A stretch of 64,000 nucleotides of DNA. It comes from Streptomyces sp. R21 (GTDB taxonomy: Bacteria; Actinomycetota; Actinomycetes; Streptomycetales; Streptomycetaceae). Position numbers and translations under genes: made by a program. Below, piece after piece: positions 17,022-27,205 of the stretch. A model generated the notes under the pieces. That model was not told the origin of the DNA. It made no database searches and was given only the letters and a program-made list of their open reading frames with translations. Positions within the stretch are counted from its first letter, which is position 1; each line of letters opens with the position of its first letter. The stretch spans positions 3,720,001-3,784,000 of the forward strand of contig NZ_CP163435.1 of assembly GCF_041051975.1 (NCBI RefSeq). Direction: 5' to 3'.

Positions 17022-17759
17022 TCAACGGTCCAGGTGCTTGCGCAAACTCCGGTCCACGCGGTCCGCGACACGGTCGAGGATGTCCGCGACGAGCTTGCCC
17101 CGCTTGGGCTTCGCCTCGACGTTGCCGAGGACGGCCAGTCCGTCCACGTACACCACAGGTGCCTCGGGGTCGCCCGAGTCCAGCGTGTCCACCTCGAAGT
17201 TGCCGAGGACACCGCCGCCGCTGCCGCGCAGCGAGACGTTCTCCGGGACGCGCACCTCGACGTTGCCGAAGACCGAGATCGCCTTGATGACGACCTGCTG
17301 GTACTCGAAGATCGCCTCGCTGAGGTCTATCTCGACGCTGCCGAACACGGCGTACGCGTGGATGCGGCGGCCGGCACGCCAGCGGCCCTTGCGCATCGCC
17401 GTGCTGAACACCGCCACCACGTTCTCGTCGGCCTCGACGGGGATCGCGCCCGGGGTGGGGCGGTTGGGCACGGCCCCGTACTCGGGGGTCGCGCGGCCGG
17501 TGTGGGCGGCGGGCAGATCCCGTACGAACGGCTCCAGCTCGCCCACGGTCTTGGCGGCCAGCACGCCCTCGACCCGCTCGGAGTGCTCCTCCGCGGTGAG
17601 CCGGCCCTCGGCGAGAGCGTCACGCAGGATGTCCGCGATGCGGTCGCGGTCGGCGTCGGAGCAGCGCAGCTCGGCGGGTTCGGCGGGCGCGACGGGCCTG
17701 CCTGCGGCCGACGGGTCGGGGCGGCTGTCGGTCGGGGCGGGGCTCTTGTGAAGGTCCAC
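17022..17759 (-). CDS. DUF1707 domain protein with LiaF-like C-terminal domain
   Basis: 245 residues, GTG start. After a Pro-rich 30-residue leader comes the DUF1707 motif LRCSDADRDRIADILRDALA...GRLTAEEHSERVEGVLAAKTVGEL (residues about 31-82). The C-terminal part (about 105-210) has repeating strands FGSVEIDLSEA, FGNVEVRVPENV, LGNFEVDTLD and LGNVEAKPKRG, the DUF2154/LiaF-like beta-helix pattern. No transmembrane segment is evident. In Firmicutes LiaF proteins restrain cell-envelope stress signalling, but no sensor kinase lies here, so that role is only an analogy. Confidence 0.8.
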   Translation of the reverse strand: MDLHKSPAPTDSRPDPSAAGRPVAPAEPAELRCSDADRDRIADILRDALAEGRLTAEEHSERVEGVLAAKTVGELEPFVRDLPAAHTGRATPEYGAVPNRPTPGAIPVEADENVVAVFSTAMRKGRWRAGRRIHAYAVFGSVEIDLSEAIFEYQQVVIKAISVFGNVEVRVPENVSLRGSGGGVLGNFEVDTLDSGDPEAPVVYVDGLAVLGNVEAKPKRGKLVADILDRVADRVDRSLRKHLDR

Positions 17760-17948
17760 GGCAGCAGCGTACCCAAACGCGATAGATCGCGACTAGGGGT
17801 GTGGACAACTGTGGAGGACGAAACCGCGGGCCCCTGCACGGCGAACTGAGCCTTACCTCACAAGCTCGCCCTCCCCCGCAGGTTCTACGCTGGTGAGCGC
17901 TGCCAATGACTGCCAGCCGCTGTCTCTGTCGAGTGAGGAATGGGCGAG

Positions 17949-19616
<1,668 letters not shown>

Positions 19617-19645
19617 TCACCACTGCTCCGCCCGCGTTGTCGGCG

Positions 19646-19679
19646 CACCCCCGGGTTGAAATAGATCAGCTCGGGGGTG
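19646..19679 (+). terminator. Weak hairpin between the two fumarase genes
   Basis: CACCCCCG (19646-19653) pairs with CGGGGGTG (19672-19679) across an 18-nt loop, only 13 nt before the fumC start. It could be a terminator or part of the fumC leader. Confidence 0.35.
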
Positions 19680-19692
19680 TGCTGTATCCGTT

Positions 19693-21078
19693 ATGACCGA
19701 CTACCGCATCGAGCACGACTCCATGGGCGAGGTCCGTGTCCCCGCCGACGCCAAGTGGCGGGCCCAGACCCAGCGTGCTGTCGAGAACTTTCCGATCTCC
19801 GGGCAGCACCTGGAGCGCGCGCACATCGAGGCGCTGGCGCGGATCAAGGGGGCTGCCGCGAAGGTGAACGCCGAGCTGGGGGTGCTCGGCGAGGACGTCG
19901 CCGAGGCCGTGCAGGAGGCGGCGGCGGAGGTGGCCGAGGGGCGGTGGGACGCGGAGTTTCCCGTGGACGTGTTCCAGACCGGGTCCGGGACCTCGTCGAA
20001 CATGAACACCAACGAGGTCATCGCCACGCTCGCCACCGAGCGGCTCGGCAGGGACGTGCACCCCAATGACCATGTGAACGCCTCGCAGTCGAGCAACGAC
20101 GTGTTCCCGTCCAGCATTCACATCGCGGCCACCGCGGCCGTCACCCGGGACCTGATTCCCGCGCTGGAGCATCTCGCGGCCGCGCTGGAGCGGAAGTCGG
20201 CGGAGTTCGCGGACGTCGTCAAGTCCGGGCGTACGCATCTGATGGACGCCACGCCGGTGACGCTCGGGCAGGAGTTCGGCGGGTACGCGGCGCAGGTGCG
20301 GTACGGGGTGGAGCGGCTGACCGCCTCGCTGCCGCGGCTGGCCGAACTGCCGCTCGGGGGGACCGCGGTGGGGACCGGGATCAACACCCCGGTCGGGTTC
20401 TCCGCGGCCGTCATCGCGGAGGTCGCCCGGGCCACCGGGCTGCCGCTCACCGAGGCGCGCGACCACTTCGAGGCACAGGGCGCCCGGGACGGGATCGTGG
20501 AGACGAGCGGGCAGCTGCGGACCATCGGGGTCGGGCTGACCAAGATCGCCAACGATCTGCGGTGGATGGCCTCGGGACCGCGGACCGGGCTGGCCGAGAT
20601 CAGCCTTCCCGACCTTCAGCCCGGCTCCTCGATCATGCCCGGCAAGGTCAACCCCGTCATCCCGGAAGCCGTGCTGATGGTCGCCGCCCAGGTGACCGGC
20701 AACGACGCGACCGTCGCCGCCGCCGGAGCCGCCGGGAACTTCGAGCTCAACGTGATGCTGCCGGTCATCGCCAAGAACGTCCTCGAATCCATCCGGCTCC
20801 TCACCAACGTCTCGCGGCTGCTCGCCGACCGGACCGTCGACGGGATCGTCGCGCACCGCGAACGGGCGCGCGAGTACGCCGAGTCGTCGCCCTCCGTCGT
20901 CACGCCGCTCAACAAGTACATCGGGTACGAGGAGGCCGCCAAGGTCGCCAAGAAGGCGCTCGCCGAGCGGAAGACGATCCGCCAAGTCGTCCTGGAGGGC
21001 GGGTACGTGGAGCGCGGCGACCTCACCGCACTCCAGCTCGACGAGGCCCTTGATGTCCTGCGGATGACGCACCCGTAA
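19693..21078 (+). CDS. fumC: Class II fumarate hydratase
   Basis: 461 residues, aspartase/fumarase superfamily. Signature motif GSSIMPGKVNPV (catalytic Ser in the SS loop), and the two other superfamily regions are TGSGTSSNMNTNEV and KSGRTHLMDATPVTLGQEF. Class II fumarase is iron-free and oxygen-stable. It is transcribed in the same direction as the class I enzyme, 76 bp downstream, so the cell carries an oxygen-sensitive and an oxygen-stable version side by side. No Shine-Dalgarno site is obvious before the ATG. Confidence 0.95.
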   Translation: MTDYRIEHDSMGEVRVPADAKWRAQTQRAVENFPISGQHLERAHIEALARIKGAAAKVNAELGVLGEDVAEAVQEAAAEVAEGRWDAEFPVDVFQTGSGTSSNMNTNEVIATLATERLGRDVHPNDHVNASQSSNDVFPSSIHIAATAAVTRDLIPALEHLAAALERKSAEFADVVKSGRTHLMDATPVTLGQEFGGYAAQVRYGVERLTASLPRLAELPLGGTAVGTGINTPVGFSAAVIAEVARATGLPLTEARDHFEAQGARDGIVETSGQLRTIGVGLTKIANDLRWMASGPRTGLAEISLPDLQPGSSIMPGKVNPVIPEAVLMVAAQVTGNDATVAAAGAAGNFELNVMLPVIAKNVLESIRLLTNVSRLLADRTVDGIVAHRERAREYAESSPSVVTPLNKYIGYEEAAKVAKKALAERKTIRQVVLEGGYVERGDLTALQLDEALDVLRMTHP

Positions 21079-21139
21079 CGTCATTCGTCCCCGGGCGGCA
21101 ACCGTGACGCGCACCGCAGCGTCGTATGCCCGGGGCACC

Positions 21140-21145
21140 TAATAT
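21140..21145 (+). promoter_or_regulatory. -10 element (TAATAT) of a likely leaderless promoter
   Basis: TAATAT is 6 nt before the ATG of the DUF402 gene and is close to the consensus TANNNT. No ribosome-binding site follows. Confidence 0.55.
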
Positions 21146-21151
21146 CTGGCC

Positions 21152-21844
21152 ATGACAGACGGTGGAGCGGTGAGTCGAGTGGAAGCGGGCGGGTCGGCGG
21201 CGTACTGGGCCCCCGGAAGTCACATCCTGTGGCGGTACCGGGAGAACGCCGGCGAGCGCGTCCACATCTGCCGTCCCGTGACCGTCGTGCAGGACGACGA
21301 GGAACTGCTCGCGGTCTGGATGGCGCCCGGCACCGAGTGCGTGAAGCCGGTGCTCGCCGACGGTACACCCGTGCACGGAGAACCGCTGGAGTCCCGCTAC
21401 ACGAAGGCTCGCACCGTGCAGCGGGACCGCTGGTTCGGCACCGGCGTACTGAAGTTGGCGCGGCCCGGCGAACCGTGGTCGGTGTGGCTGTTCTGGGAGC
21501 CGGGCTGGCGTTTCAAGAACTGGTACGTGAACCTTGAGGCGCCGCGCGCGCGTTGGGACGGCGGCGTCGACTCCGAGGACCACTTCCTCGACATCGCCGT
21601 GGCCCCCGACCGCAGTTGGCGCTGGCTCGACGAGGACGAGTTCGCGCAGGCACAGCGGGCCGGACTGATGGATACTCAACTGGCCCGGCGGGTAAGGGAA
21701 GCGGGGCAGTCGGCCGTGGAGGTGATCCGCGCCTGGGGCCCGCCGTTCTCGGACGGCTGGCAGCACTGGCGCCCGGATCCCGCCTGGCCTGTACCGTCCC
21801 TGCCGGACGACTGGGACCGTACGCCCGCGCACGTGTCCTCATGA
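21152..21844 (+). CDS. DUF402 (FomD-like) protein
   Basis: 230 residues, soluble. The DUF402 core is visible: ILWRYRENAGERVHICRPVTVVQDD, VWMAPGTECVKPV, then WSVWLFWEPGWRFKNWYVNLE and DSEDHFLDIAVAPDRSWRWLDEDEF. The last segments contain the Asp/Glu metal-ligand pattern of FomD/Ntdp nucleoside-phosphate hydrolases (DHFLDI...WRWLDEDE). Family members hydrolyse nucleoside di- or triphosphates or CMP-phosphonate adducts. No fosfomycin genes are present, so a housekeeping phosphatase is likely. Confidence 0.8.
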   Translation: MTDGGAVSRVEAGGSAAYWAPGSHILWRYRENAGERVHICRPVTVVQDDEELLAVWMAPGTECVKPVLADGTPVHGEPLESRYTKARTVQRDRWFGTGVLKLARPGEPWSVWLFWEPGWRFKNWYVNLEAPRARWDGGVDSEDHFLDIAVAPDRSWRWLDEDEFAQAQRAGLMDTQLARRVREAGQSAVEVIRAWGPPFSDGWQHWRPDPAWPVPSLPDDWDRTPAHVSS

Positions 21845-21960
21845 GACCCTTGATGCGCCCCCGTGGGAGAACCGTAGGATCGTCCTCCGCAAGGGCGCAC
21901 AGGAGCAACTCCCGCAGCATGCGCTGAGCTTGACCAGATGTCACCGAGGGGCGGCAGGAC

Positions 21961-22215
21961 GTGAGCGAGGGGTACGAGGGCCGCGGCGGCACGGCCCGCA
22001 CACGGCCGGGCGGGCCGCACCGGCCCGCGCCGGTGTCCGGTCCGACCGCCGATCCGGTGTCCGGTCCGAGGACGGCATCCGCGCCGCCGAGAGCCGGCCG
22101 CGTAAGTGCCGAGGCGCAGATTCCGTTCCTGGGGCACACATTCCGGGTATCGGGGCTGCGGGACGAACTGTGCGCCAGGCGCGCAGCCCCTGACGGACGG
22201 ATTCGACACGCGTGA
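21961..22215 (+). CDS. Candidate small basic, disordered protein upstream of the SpoIIE-type phosphatase
   Basis: 84 codons from GTG to a TGA that overlaps the next gene's GTG (GTGA). The product is rich in Gly, Arg and Pro and contains no recognised domain; a perfect 16-bp direct repeat (22030-22045 and 22054-22069) codes part of it. Third-position GC is high but weaker than in the neighbouring genes. It could be a real coupled leader peptide or chance. Existence uncertain. Confidence 0.35.
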   Translation: MSEGYEGRGGTARTRPGGPHRPAPVSGPTADPVSGPRTASAPPRAGRVSAEAQIPFLGHTFRVSGLRDELCARRAAPDGRIRHA

Positions 22216-24380
22216 CGGAGCACCCCACAGCGCACGAGCGCCCTCAGCCCGGCGCCGGCCGACCCGCCGCCCCCGCGGACCCCCGCGGGGCGCTCCTGCG
22301 TACCCCGGAACAGCCGTCGCAGATCCCGGGGGCAGCCGCGTTACCCCAGCAGGCACGCGCCGGGGACGCCCCGGCGCCCCAGGCCCGTACCGGCGACGCC
22401 CCGGGCGCCCCCGGCACCACCACGCCCTGCGGCAAGCGCGCCTCCGACACCGGCGCGCCCACACCCGCTCCCGCCCCCGCCCCCGCCGCGGAACACTCCC
22501 AGCCCTCGGCGACCGAGCCCGACCCGCACCGCCCGCGCCCCGCTCCGGAGAGCATCCCGATCCAGCAGGGCTCCGAGCCGGAGCGGCCGCCCGTGTCGCC
22601 CGGCGGCACGGGCGGCAACAGCGGCAGGGACCGGCGCACCGGCCAGGGGCTGCCGCCCGGCGGCCCGATGCCGATGCGACGCGACGGGGACCGGCTGCGC
22701 TTCGTGGGCGCCGCGACCCGGCGGATCGCCCGCGGCATCGACCTCGACGAGATCGTGATGGGCCTGTGCCGCGCGACCGTGCCGACATTCTCGGACGCGA
22801 TCCTCGTCTATCTGCGCGACCCGCTGCCCGTCGGCGACGAACGGCCCACCGGGCCCGTCGTGCTGCGGCTGCGGCGCACCGACCGCATCCCCGAGGAGCG
22901 GGACACGGAGGGCGGCTTCATGCCCGCGCTCCAGGTCCAGCCCGAGCACTCCGAGCTGTCGGCGCTCACCGCCGAGCTGTGCGAGGTGCGGCCCGGCGGG
23001 GCACTCGCCGAGGTGCTGCGCGGTGTACGGCCGGTGTTCGCGGACGCGCCCGGCGCCCGGGCCGCGCTGCCCGAGCTGCTCGGCGACGAGCTGTCGGTGC
23101 CGGACGGCCAGCGCGCGATCCTGGCGCCGCTGCGCGGCCGCCGCCGGGTGATCGGCGCGGCGCTCTTCCTGCGCCGCCCGGAACGGCTGGCGTTCGAGAC
23201 CGACGACCTGCTGGTCGCCGCCCAGCTCGCCACGCACAGCGCGCTCGGCATCGACAAGGCGGTGCTGTACGGCCGCGAGGCGTACATCGCCGACGAGCTG
23301 CAGCGCACGATGCTGCCCGAGACCCTGCCGCGCCCGACCGGCGTACGGCTCGCCTCGCGCTACCTCCCGGCCGCCGAGACCGCCCGGGTGGGCGGCGACT
23401 GGTACGACGCGATCCCGCTGCCCGGCAGCCGCGTCGCCCTCGTCGTCGGCGACGTCATGGGGCACTCCATGACCTCGGCCGCGATCATGGGTCAGCTGCG
23501 CACCACGGCGCAGACGCTCGCCGGGCTCGACCTGCCGCCGCAGGAGGTGCTGCACCACCTCGACGAGCAGGCCCAGCGCCTGGGCACCGACCGCATGGCG
23601 ACCTGCCTGTACGCCGTCTACGACCCGGTCTCGCACCGCATCACCATCGCCAACGCCGGCCATCCGCCACCGGTCCTGCTGCACCTGGGCGGCCGTGCGG
23701 AAGTGCTGCGGGTGCCGCCGGGTGCGCCGATCGGTGTCGGGGGCGTCGACTTCGAGGCCGTGGAACTGGACGCGCCCGCCGGAGCCACCCTGCTGCTCTA
23801 CACCGACGGTCTGGTCGAGTCCCGGCTGCGGGACGTCTGGACCGGGATAGAGCAGCTGCGCGAGAAGCTCGCCGCCACCGCGCAGCTGACCGGACCCGAC
23901 CATCCGCCGCCGCTCGAAGCGCTGTGCGACGAGGTGCTCGACATGCTCGGCCCGGGCGACCGGGACGACGACATCGCGCTGCTCGCCGCCCGCTTCGACG
24001 GCATCGCGCCGAGCGACGTCGCGTACTGGTTCCTGGAACCGGAGGACGCGGCCCCCGGCCGGGCCCGGAAACTGGCCCGCCGGGCGCTGTCCCGCTGGGG
24101 ACTCGAGGAGATGAGCGACTCCGTGGAGCTGCTCATCAGCGAGGTCGTGACCAACGCGGTGCGCTACGCGTCGCGGCCGGTCACCCTGCGCCTGCTCCGT
24201 ACCGACGTACTGCGCTGCGAGGTCGGCGACGACGTCCCGCAGCTGCCGCGGCTGCGCCAGGCGCGCGCCACGGACGAGGGCGGACGCGGGCTGTACCTGG
24301 TGAACAAACTGGCCAGACGGTGGGGCGCGACGCGGCTGAGCACGGGGAAGGTCGTCTGGTTCGAGCTGAACCGCCCCTAG
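22212..24380 (+). CDS. SpoIIE-family PP2C phosphatase with GAF and anti-sigma-type ATPase domains
   Basis: 722 residues. The Pro/Ala-rich first 150 are disordered. A GAF-like domain covers about 160-345. The SpoIIE phosphatase covers about 360-590, with LQRTMLPETLPRP, GGDWYDAIPLP (393-403), GDVMGHSM (412) and DDDIALL (585) carrying the metal-binding aspartates. The C-terminal HATPase_c domain (600-722) has LLISEVVTNAVRYA (N-box) and DEGGRGLYLVN. This arrangement combines the RsbU-like phosphatase and RsbW-like kinase of sigma partner switching in one cytosolic protein. Neither an anti-anti-sigma factor nor a SigB-type sigma is adjacent. It ends at an 18-19 bp terminator. Confidence 0.9.
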   Translation: MTEHPTAHERPQPGAGRPAAPADPRGALLRTPEQPSQIPGAAALPQQARAGDAPAPQARTGDAPGAPGTTTPCGKRASDTGAPTPAPAPAPAAEHSQPSATEPDPHRPRPAPESIPIQQGSEPERPPVSPGGTGGNSGRDRRTGQGLPPGGPMPMRRDGDRLRFVGAATRRIARGIDLDEIVMGLCRATVPTFSDAILVYLRDPLPVGDERPTGPVVLRLRRTDRIPEERDTEGGFMPALQVQPEHSELSALTAELCEVRPGGALAEVLRGVRPVFADAPGARAALPELLGDELSVPDGQRAILAPLRGRRRVIGAALFLRRPERLAFETDDLLVAAQLATHSALGIDKAVLYGREAYIADELQRTMLPETLPRPTGVRLASRYLPAAETARVGGDWYDAIPLPGSRVALVVGDVMGHSMTSAAIMGQLRTTAQTLAGLDLPPQEVLHHLDEQAQRLGTDRMATCLYAVYDPVSHRITIANAGHPPPVLLHLGGRAEVLRVPPGAPIGVGGVDFEAVELDAPAGATLLLYTDGLVESRLRDVWTGIEQLREKLAATAQLTGPDHPPPLEALCDEVLDMLGPGDRDDDIALLAARFDGIAPSDVAYWFLEPEDAAPGRARKLARRALSRWGLEEMSDSVELLISEVVTNAVRYASRPVTLRLLRTDVLRCEVGDDVPQLPRLRQARATDEGGRGLYLVNKLARRWGATRLSTGKVVWFELNRP

Positions 24381-24398
24381 GAACAGCGGACGTACGAA

Positions 24399-24441
24399 CG
24401 TGAAGAGGGCGCCCGGTGAAGTACCGGGCGCCCTCTTCACG
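24399..24441. terminator. Bidirectional terminator, 19-bp perfect stem
   Basis: Arms 24399-24417 and 24423-24441 are perfectly complementary with loop GAAGT. It separates the convergent phosphatase and penicillin-binding protein genes. Confidence 0.9.
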
Positions 24442-24444
24442 CGC

Positions 24445-26859
24445 TCACTGCAGGTTCGGCTGGACCGGATCCTCCGGAATCCCGTCGGTCGCCGTGGACG
24501 TCGGTGTCCTCGTCGGCGTCCTGGTGGGCCTGCTGGTCGTCGGCGTCTCGCTCGGCGTGGGCGACTCGCTCGTGGGCGTCGGCGACTCGGTCGTCGGCTC
24601 CGCCGAGGTCGGCGTCGACGACGGCGTCTCGCTCGGCTTCTCGGTGAACGTCGGCGTCTCGGTGGGCTCGACGGCCGCGCCCTGCTTGGTGTCCAGCACG
24701 AACTTGGTGGACTTGGTGTCCGCGCTGAAGGTGTACGCCGCCCAGATCTGGGCGGGGTAGCCACCACCGTTGATACGGCCCACACCCGGCAGGAGCCCGG
24801 TCGCGCCCGAGAGGGAGACCTGGGCGTGCGACTTGGGGTTCTCGCCGAACAGGCCGACCGAGGTGACCAGGTTCGGCGTGTAGCCGGTGAACCAGGCCGA
24901 CTTGTTGTTGTCGGACGTACCCGTCTTGCCCGCGACGTGCTGGCCCTGCCGGTTGGCCGCCTGGGACACCGACTGCTGCGCCGTACCGTCGTTGACCACG
25001 CCGGTCAGCACCGAGGTGACCGTGTCGGCGGCTTCCTCGCTGATGACCTGGTCGCCGATCGGGGGCGGGACGGTGACCGAGAAGTCCTTGTGCTCGGCCG
25101 ACGCGAGGATGGACGGGGTGACCTTCTTGCCGTGGTTGTCGAGCGTCGCGTAGACGCCGGCCATCTCCAGCGGACTCGCGCCCATGGTGCCCAGGGTCTG
25201 CGCGGGCACCGCCTGAAGGCCGTCGACGTCCAGGCCGAGGTTGCCCGCGGTCTTCAGCACGTTGTCCATGCCGACGTCGACGCCCATCTGCGCGAAGACG
25301 GAGTTGATGGACGCGTTCATCGCGCGCTGGACGGTGACGTTGCCGTAGTCACGGTCGTCCTCGTTGGGCGGCGAGAAGGCGATGTCGCTGCCCTTGACCG
25401 AGCGGCCGCTCGTGCCGTCGTAGATCGTGTTCGCCGTGATCGACCGGCCGTCCTGCGTCTTGGCGTCCTGGTCCAGGGCCGCCGCGAAGATCAGCGGCTT
25501 GAAGGTGGACGCGGGCTGGTAGTCCCGGCGGGTCGCGTTGTTCGTGAAGTGCTTGAGGTAGTCCGTGCCGCCGTACATCGCCACGACCTTGCCGGTCTTC
25601 GGATCCACGGAGGCGGCGCCCGCCTGGACGGCGTCGTCGACCTTGCGCTTCTTGCCGTTCAGCTTGCTCGCCAGCTTCGTCTTGACGGCCTTCTCGAGCT
25701 GCGCCTGCTTCTTCTTGTCGATGTTCAGGGTGATGGTCCAGCCGCCCTTGTCGACGAGCGCCTTGGCGTCGTTGATGTCGGAGGCCGTGCCGTCGCTCAC
25801 GAGCTGCTTCGCGAGCTGGTTGTTGGCCGCGTCGACCAGGTAGCCGATCTGGCCGCCCATGCCGGCCGAGCCCTTGGGGTCCTTGGGCTTCGGGAACTGC
25901 ATGGCCTGGCGGTCGGACTGCTTGAGCCATCCCTCCTCGACCATGTTGTCCAGGACGTAGTTCCAGCGGGCCTTCACCAGCCTCTTGCCGGTGGGCGTGG
26001 CGGACGTCCAGTCGTACTGGCTGGGGGCCTGGAGGAGTGCCGCGAGGTACGCGCCCTTCGCGACGCTGAGGTCCTTCGCGTCGACGCCGTAGTACGCCTG
26101 GGCGGCGGCCTGGATGCCGTACGCGCCGCGGCCGTAGTAGCTGGTGTTGATGTACCCCGCGAGGATGTAGTCCTTGGACTTCTGGCGGTCCACCTTCAGC
26201 GAGATGACCAGTTCCTTCAGCTTGCGCGTGACGGTCTGGTCCTGGCTGAGGTAGTAGTTCTTGACGTACTGCTGGGTGATCGTCGAACCACCCTGTTTGC
26301 CCTTGCCGGAGAGCGTGTTGATCAGACCGCGGGCCGTTCCCCTGAAGTCGACGCCGGAGTCCTTGTAGAAGGACTTGTTCTCGGCGGCGACATAGGTGAG
26401 CTGGACCTTCTTCGGGATCTTGTCCAGGTCGACGATCTCGCGGTTGACGTCACCGTCGCGGGTGAGGGTCGAGCCGTCGCTGTACTTGTAGACGTTGCTC
26501 TGCAGCTGCGCGGCCGCGTTGCCCTTGGGTATGTCGATCCACAGGTACAGCCCGACGAAGGCGGCCATACCGAGCAGGATCATGCCGAAGATCGTGCCGA
26601 CGACCTTCTTCCAGGTGAAGAACCGGCGTATGCCCGTCTTCGCACCGGCCTTGCCGCCCGCCTTGCGACCTGCCTTGCCGCCCGCCGCGGCACGAGCTTC
26701 GGCTCGGGTCCCGGTCACGCTGCCGGTTCCGGTTGTCGCTCCGGTTCCGGTTGCGGTTCCCGTTCCGGTTGCGGTTCCGGTTCCGGTTCCGGACGAGCGC
26801 TTGGGCGCCGCGCGGCGGCCACCGCGCTGCCGCGCTCGTCTGTCTTCCGCTCGTCCCAT
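24445..26859 (-). CDS. Bifunctional penicillin-binding protein (class A PBP)
   Basis: 804 residues from ATG 26859; an upstream GTG at 26925 gives 826 and neither has a clear ribosome-binding site. The basic N-terminus contains a Gly-Thr run coded by hexamers. One transmembrane segment (VVGTIFGMILLGMAAFVGLY) anchors it. The GT51 transglycosylase has VAAENKSFYKDSG (catalytic Glu) and GGSTITQQYVKN. The transpeptidase has STFKPL (SXXK serine), SINSVF (SXN) and KTGTSDN (KTG). The extracellular C-terminus is a Ser/Thr/Pro-rich tail. It polymerises and crosslinks peptidoglycan. Confidence 0.93.
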   Translation of the reverse strand: MGRAEDRRARQRGGRRAAPKRSSGTGTGTATGTGTATGTGATTGTGSVTGTRAEARAAAGGKAGRKAGGKAGAKTGIRRFFTWKKVVGTIFGMILLGMAAFVGLYLWIDIPKGNAAAQLQSNVYKYSDGSTLTRDGDVNREIVDLDKIPKKVQLTYVAAENKSFYKDSGVDFRGTARGLINTLSGKGKQGGSTITQQYVKNYYLSQDQTVTRKLKELVISLKVDRQKSKDYILAGYINTSYYGRGAYGIQAAAQAYYGVDAKDLSVAKGAYLAALLQAPSQYDWTSATPTGKRLVKARWNYVLDNMVEEGWLKQSDRQAMQFPKPKDPKGSAGMGGQIGYLVDAANNQLAKQLVSDGTASDINDAKALVDKGGWTITLNIDKKKQAQLEKAVKTKLASKLNGKKRKVDDAVQAGAASVDPKTGKVVAMYGGTDYLKHFTNNATRRDYQPASTFKPLIFAAALDQDAKTQDGRSITANTIYDGTSGRSVKGSDIAFSPPNEDDRDYGNVTVQRAMNASINSVFAQMGVDVGMDNVLKTAGNLGLDVDGLQAVPAQTLGTMGASPLEMAGVYATLDNHGKKVTPSILASAEHKDFSVTVPPPIGDQVISEEAADTVTSVLTGVVNDGTAQQSVSQAANRQGQHVAGKTGTSDNNKSAWFTGYTPNLVTSVGLFGENPKSHAQVSLSGATGLLPGVGRINGGGYPAQIWAAYTFSADTKSTKFVLDTKQGAAVEPTETPTFTEKPSETPSSTPTSAEPTTESPTPTSESPTPSETPTTSRPTRTPTRTPTSTATDGIPEDPVQPNLQ
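26715..26798. repeat. GGTTCC/GGTTGC hexamer run inside the PBP gene
   Basis: Degenerate tandem hexamers (mostly CCGGTT or GCGGTT units) code the alternating Gly-Thr stretch near the PBP N-terminus. The length is a multiple of three, so the frame is kept. Confidence 0.7.
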
Positions 26860-26925
26860 GGGTCCGATCCGCTCCGCTTCGTCCTCGTGTCGCGATCTCG
26901 TGTCGCGTGCGTCCTTGTGCGTCAC

Positions 26926-27205
26926 ACAGGTTCGTCGCTCAGGTCAGCTCAGAAAACTAACACCGCGCGATATGACAAAGGGCTGCCGATCCGGTCTTTT
27001 ACGGACGTGAGAATCAGCACCCGCTTTCAGGGCAACCGGCCGCTGCCCTCACTCCAGCCCCCCAAGAATCCGACGATCGACGGGCTTCGAAGGTTGCCAG
27101 GGCGGGTAAAGTGATATCACTTAGCTAGACAGTTGCTAGCGGCCATCGAGACGTCGGCACCAAGCCGCCCGCATCGGGACGCCGCCATCGAAACGGGGGA
27201 CCACC
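26926..27205. promoter_or_regulatory. Divergent promoter region between the PBP and SPFH genes
   Basis: A 280-bp region with no gene. It holds the 14-bp palindrome at 27109-27122 and AT-richer stretches near 26950-27010. The promoter of the PBP gene is not assignable by eye. Confidence 0.5.
27109..27122. promoter_or_regulatory. Perfect 14-bp palindrome, candidate operator
   Basis: AAGTGATATCACTT is its own reverse complement. It is followed by GCTAGACAGTTGCTAGC (27124-27140), another dyad-like element, 84 bp before the SPFH start. A ribbon-helix-helix protein is coded two genes down and would be a natural autoregulator (inference). Confidence 0.65.
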
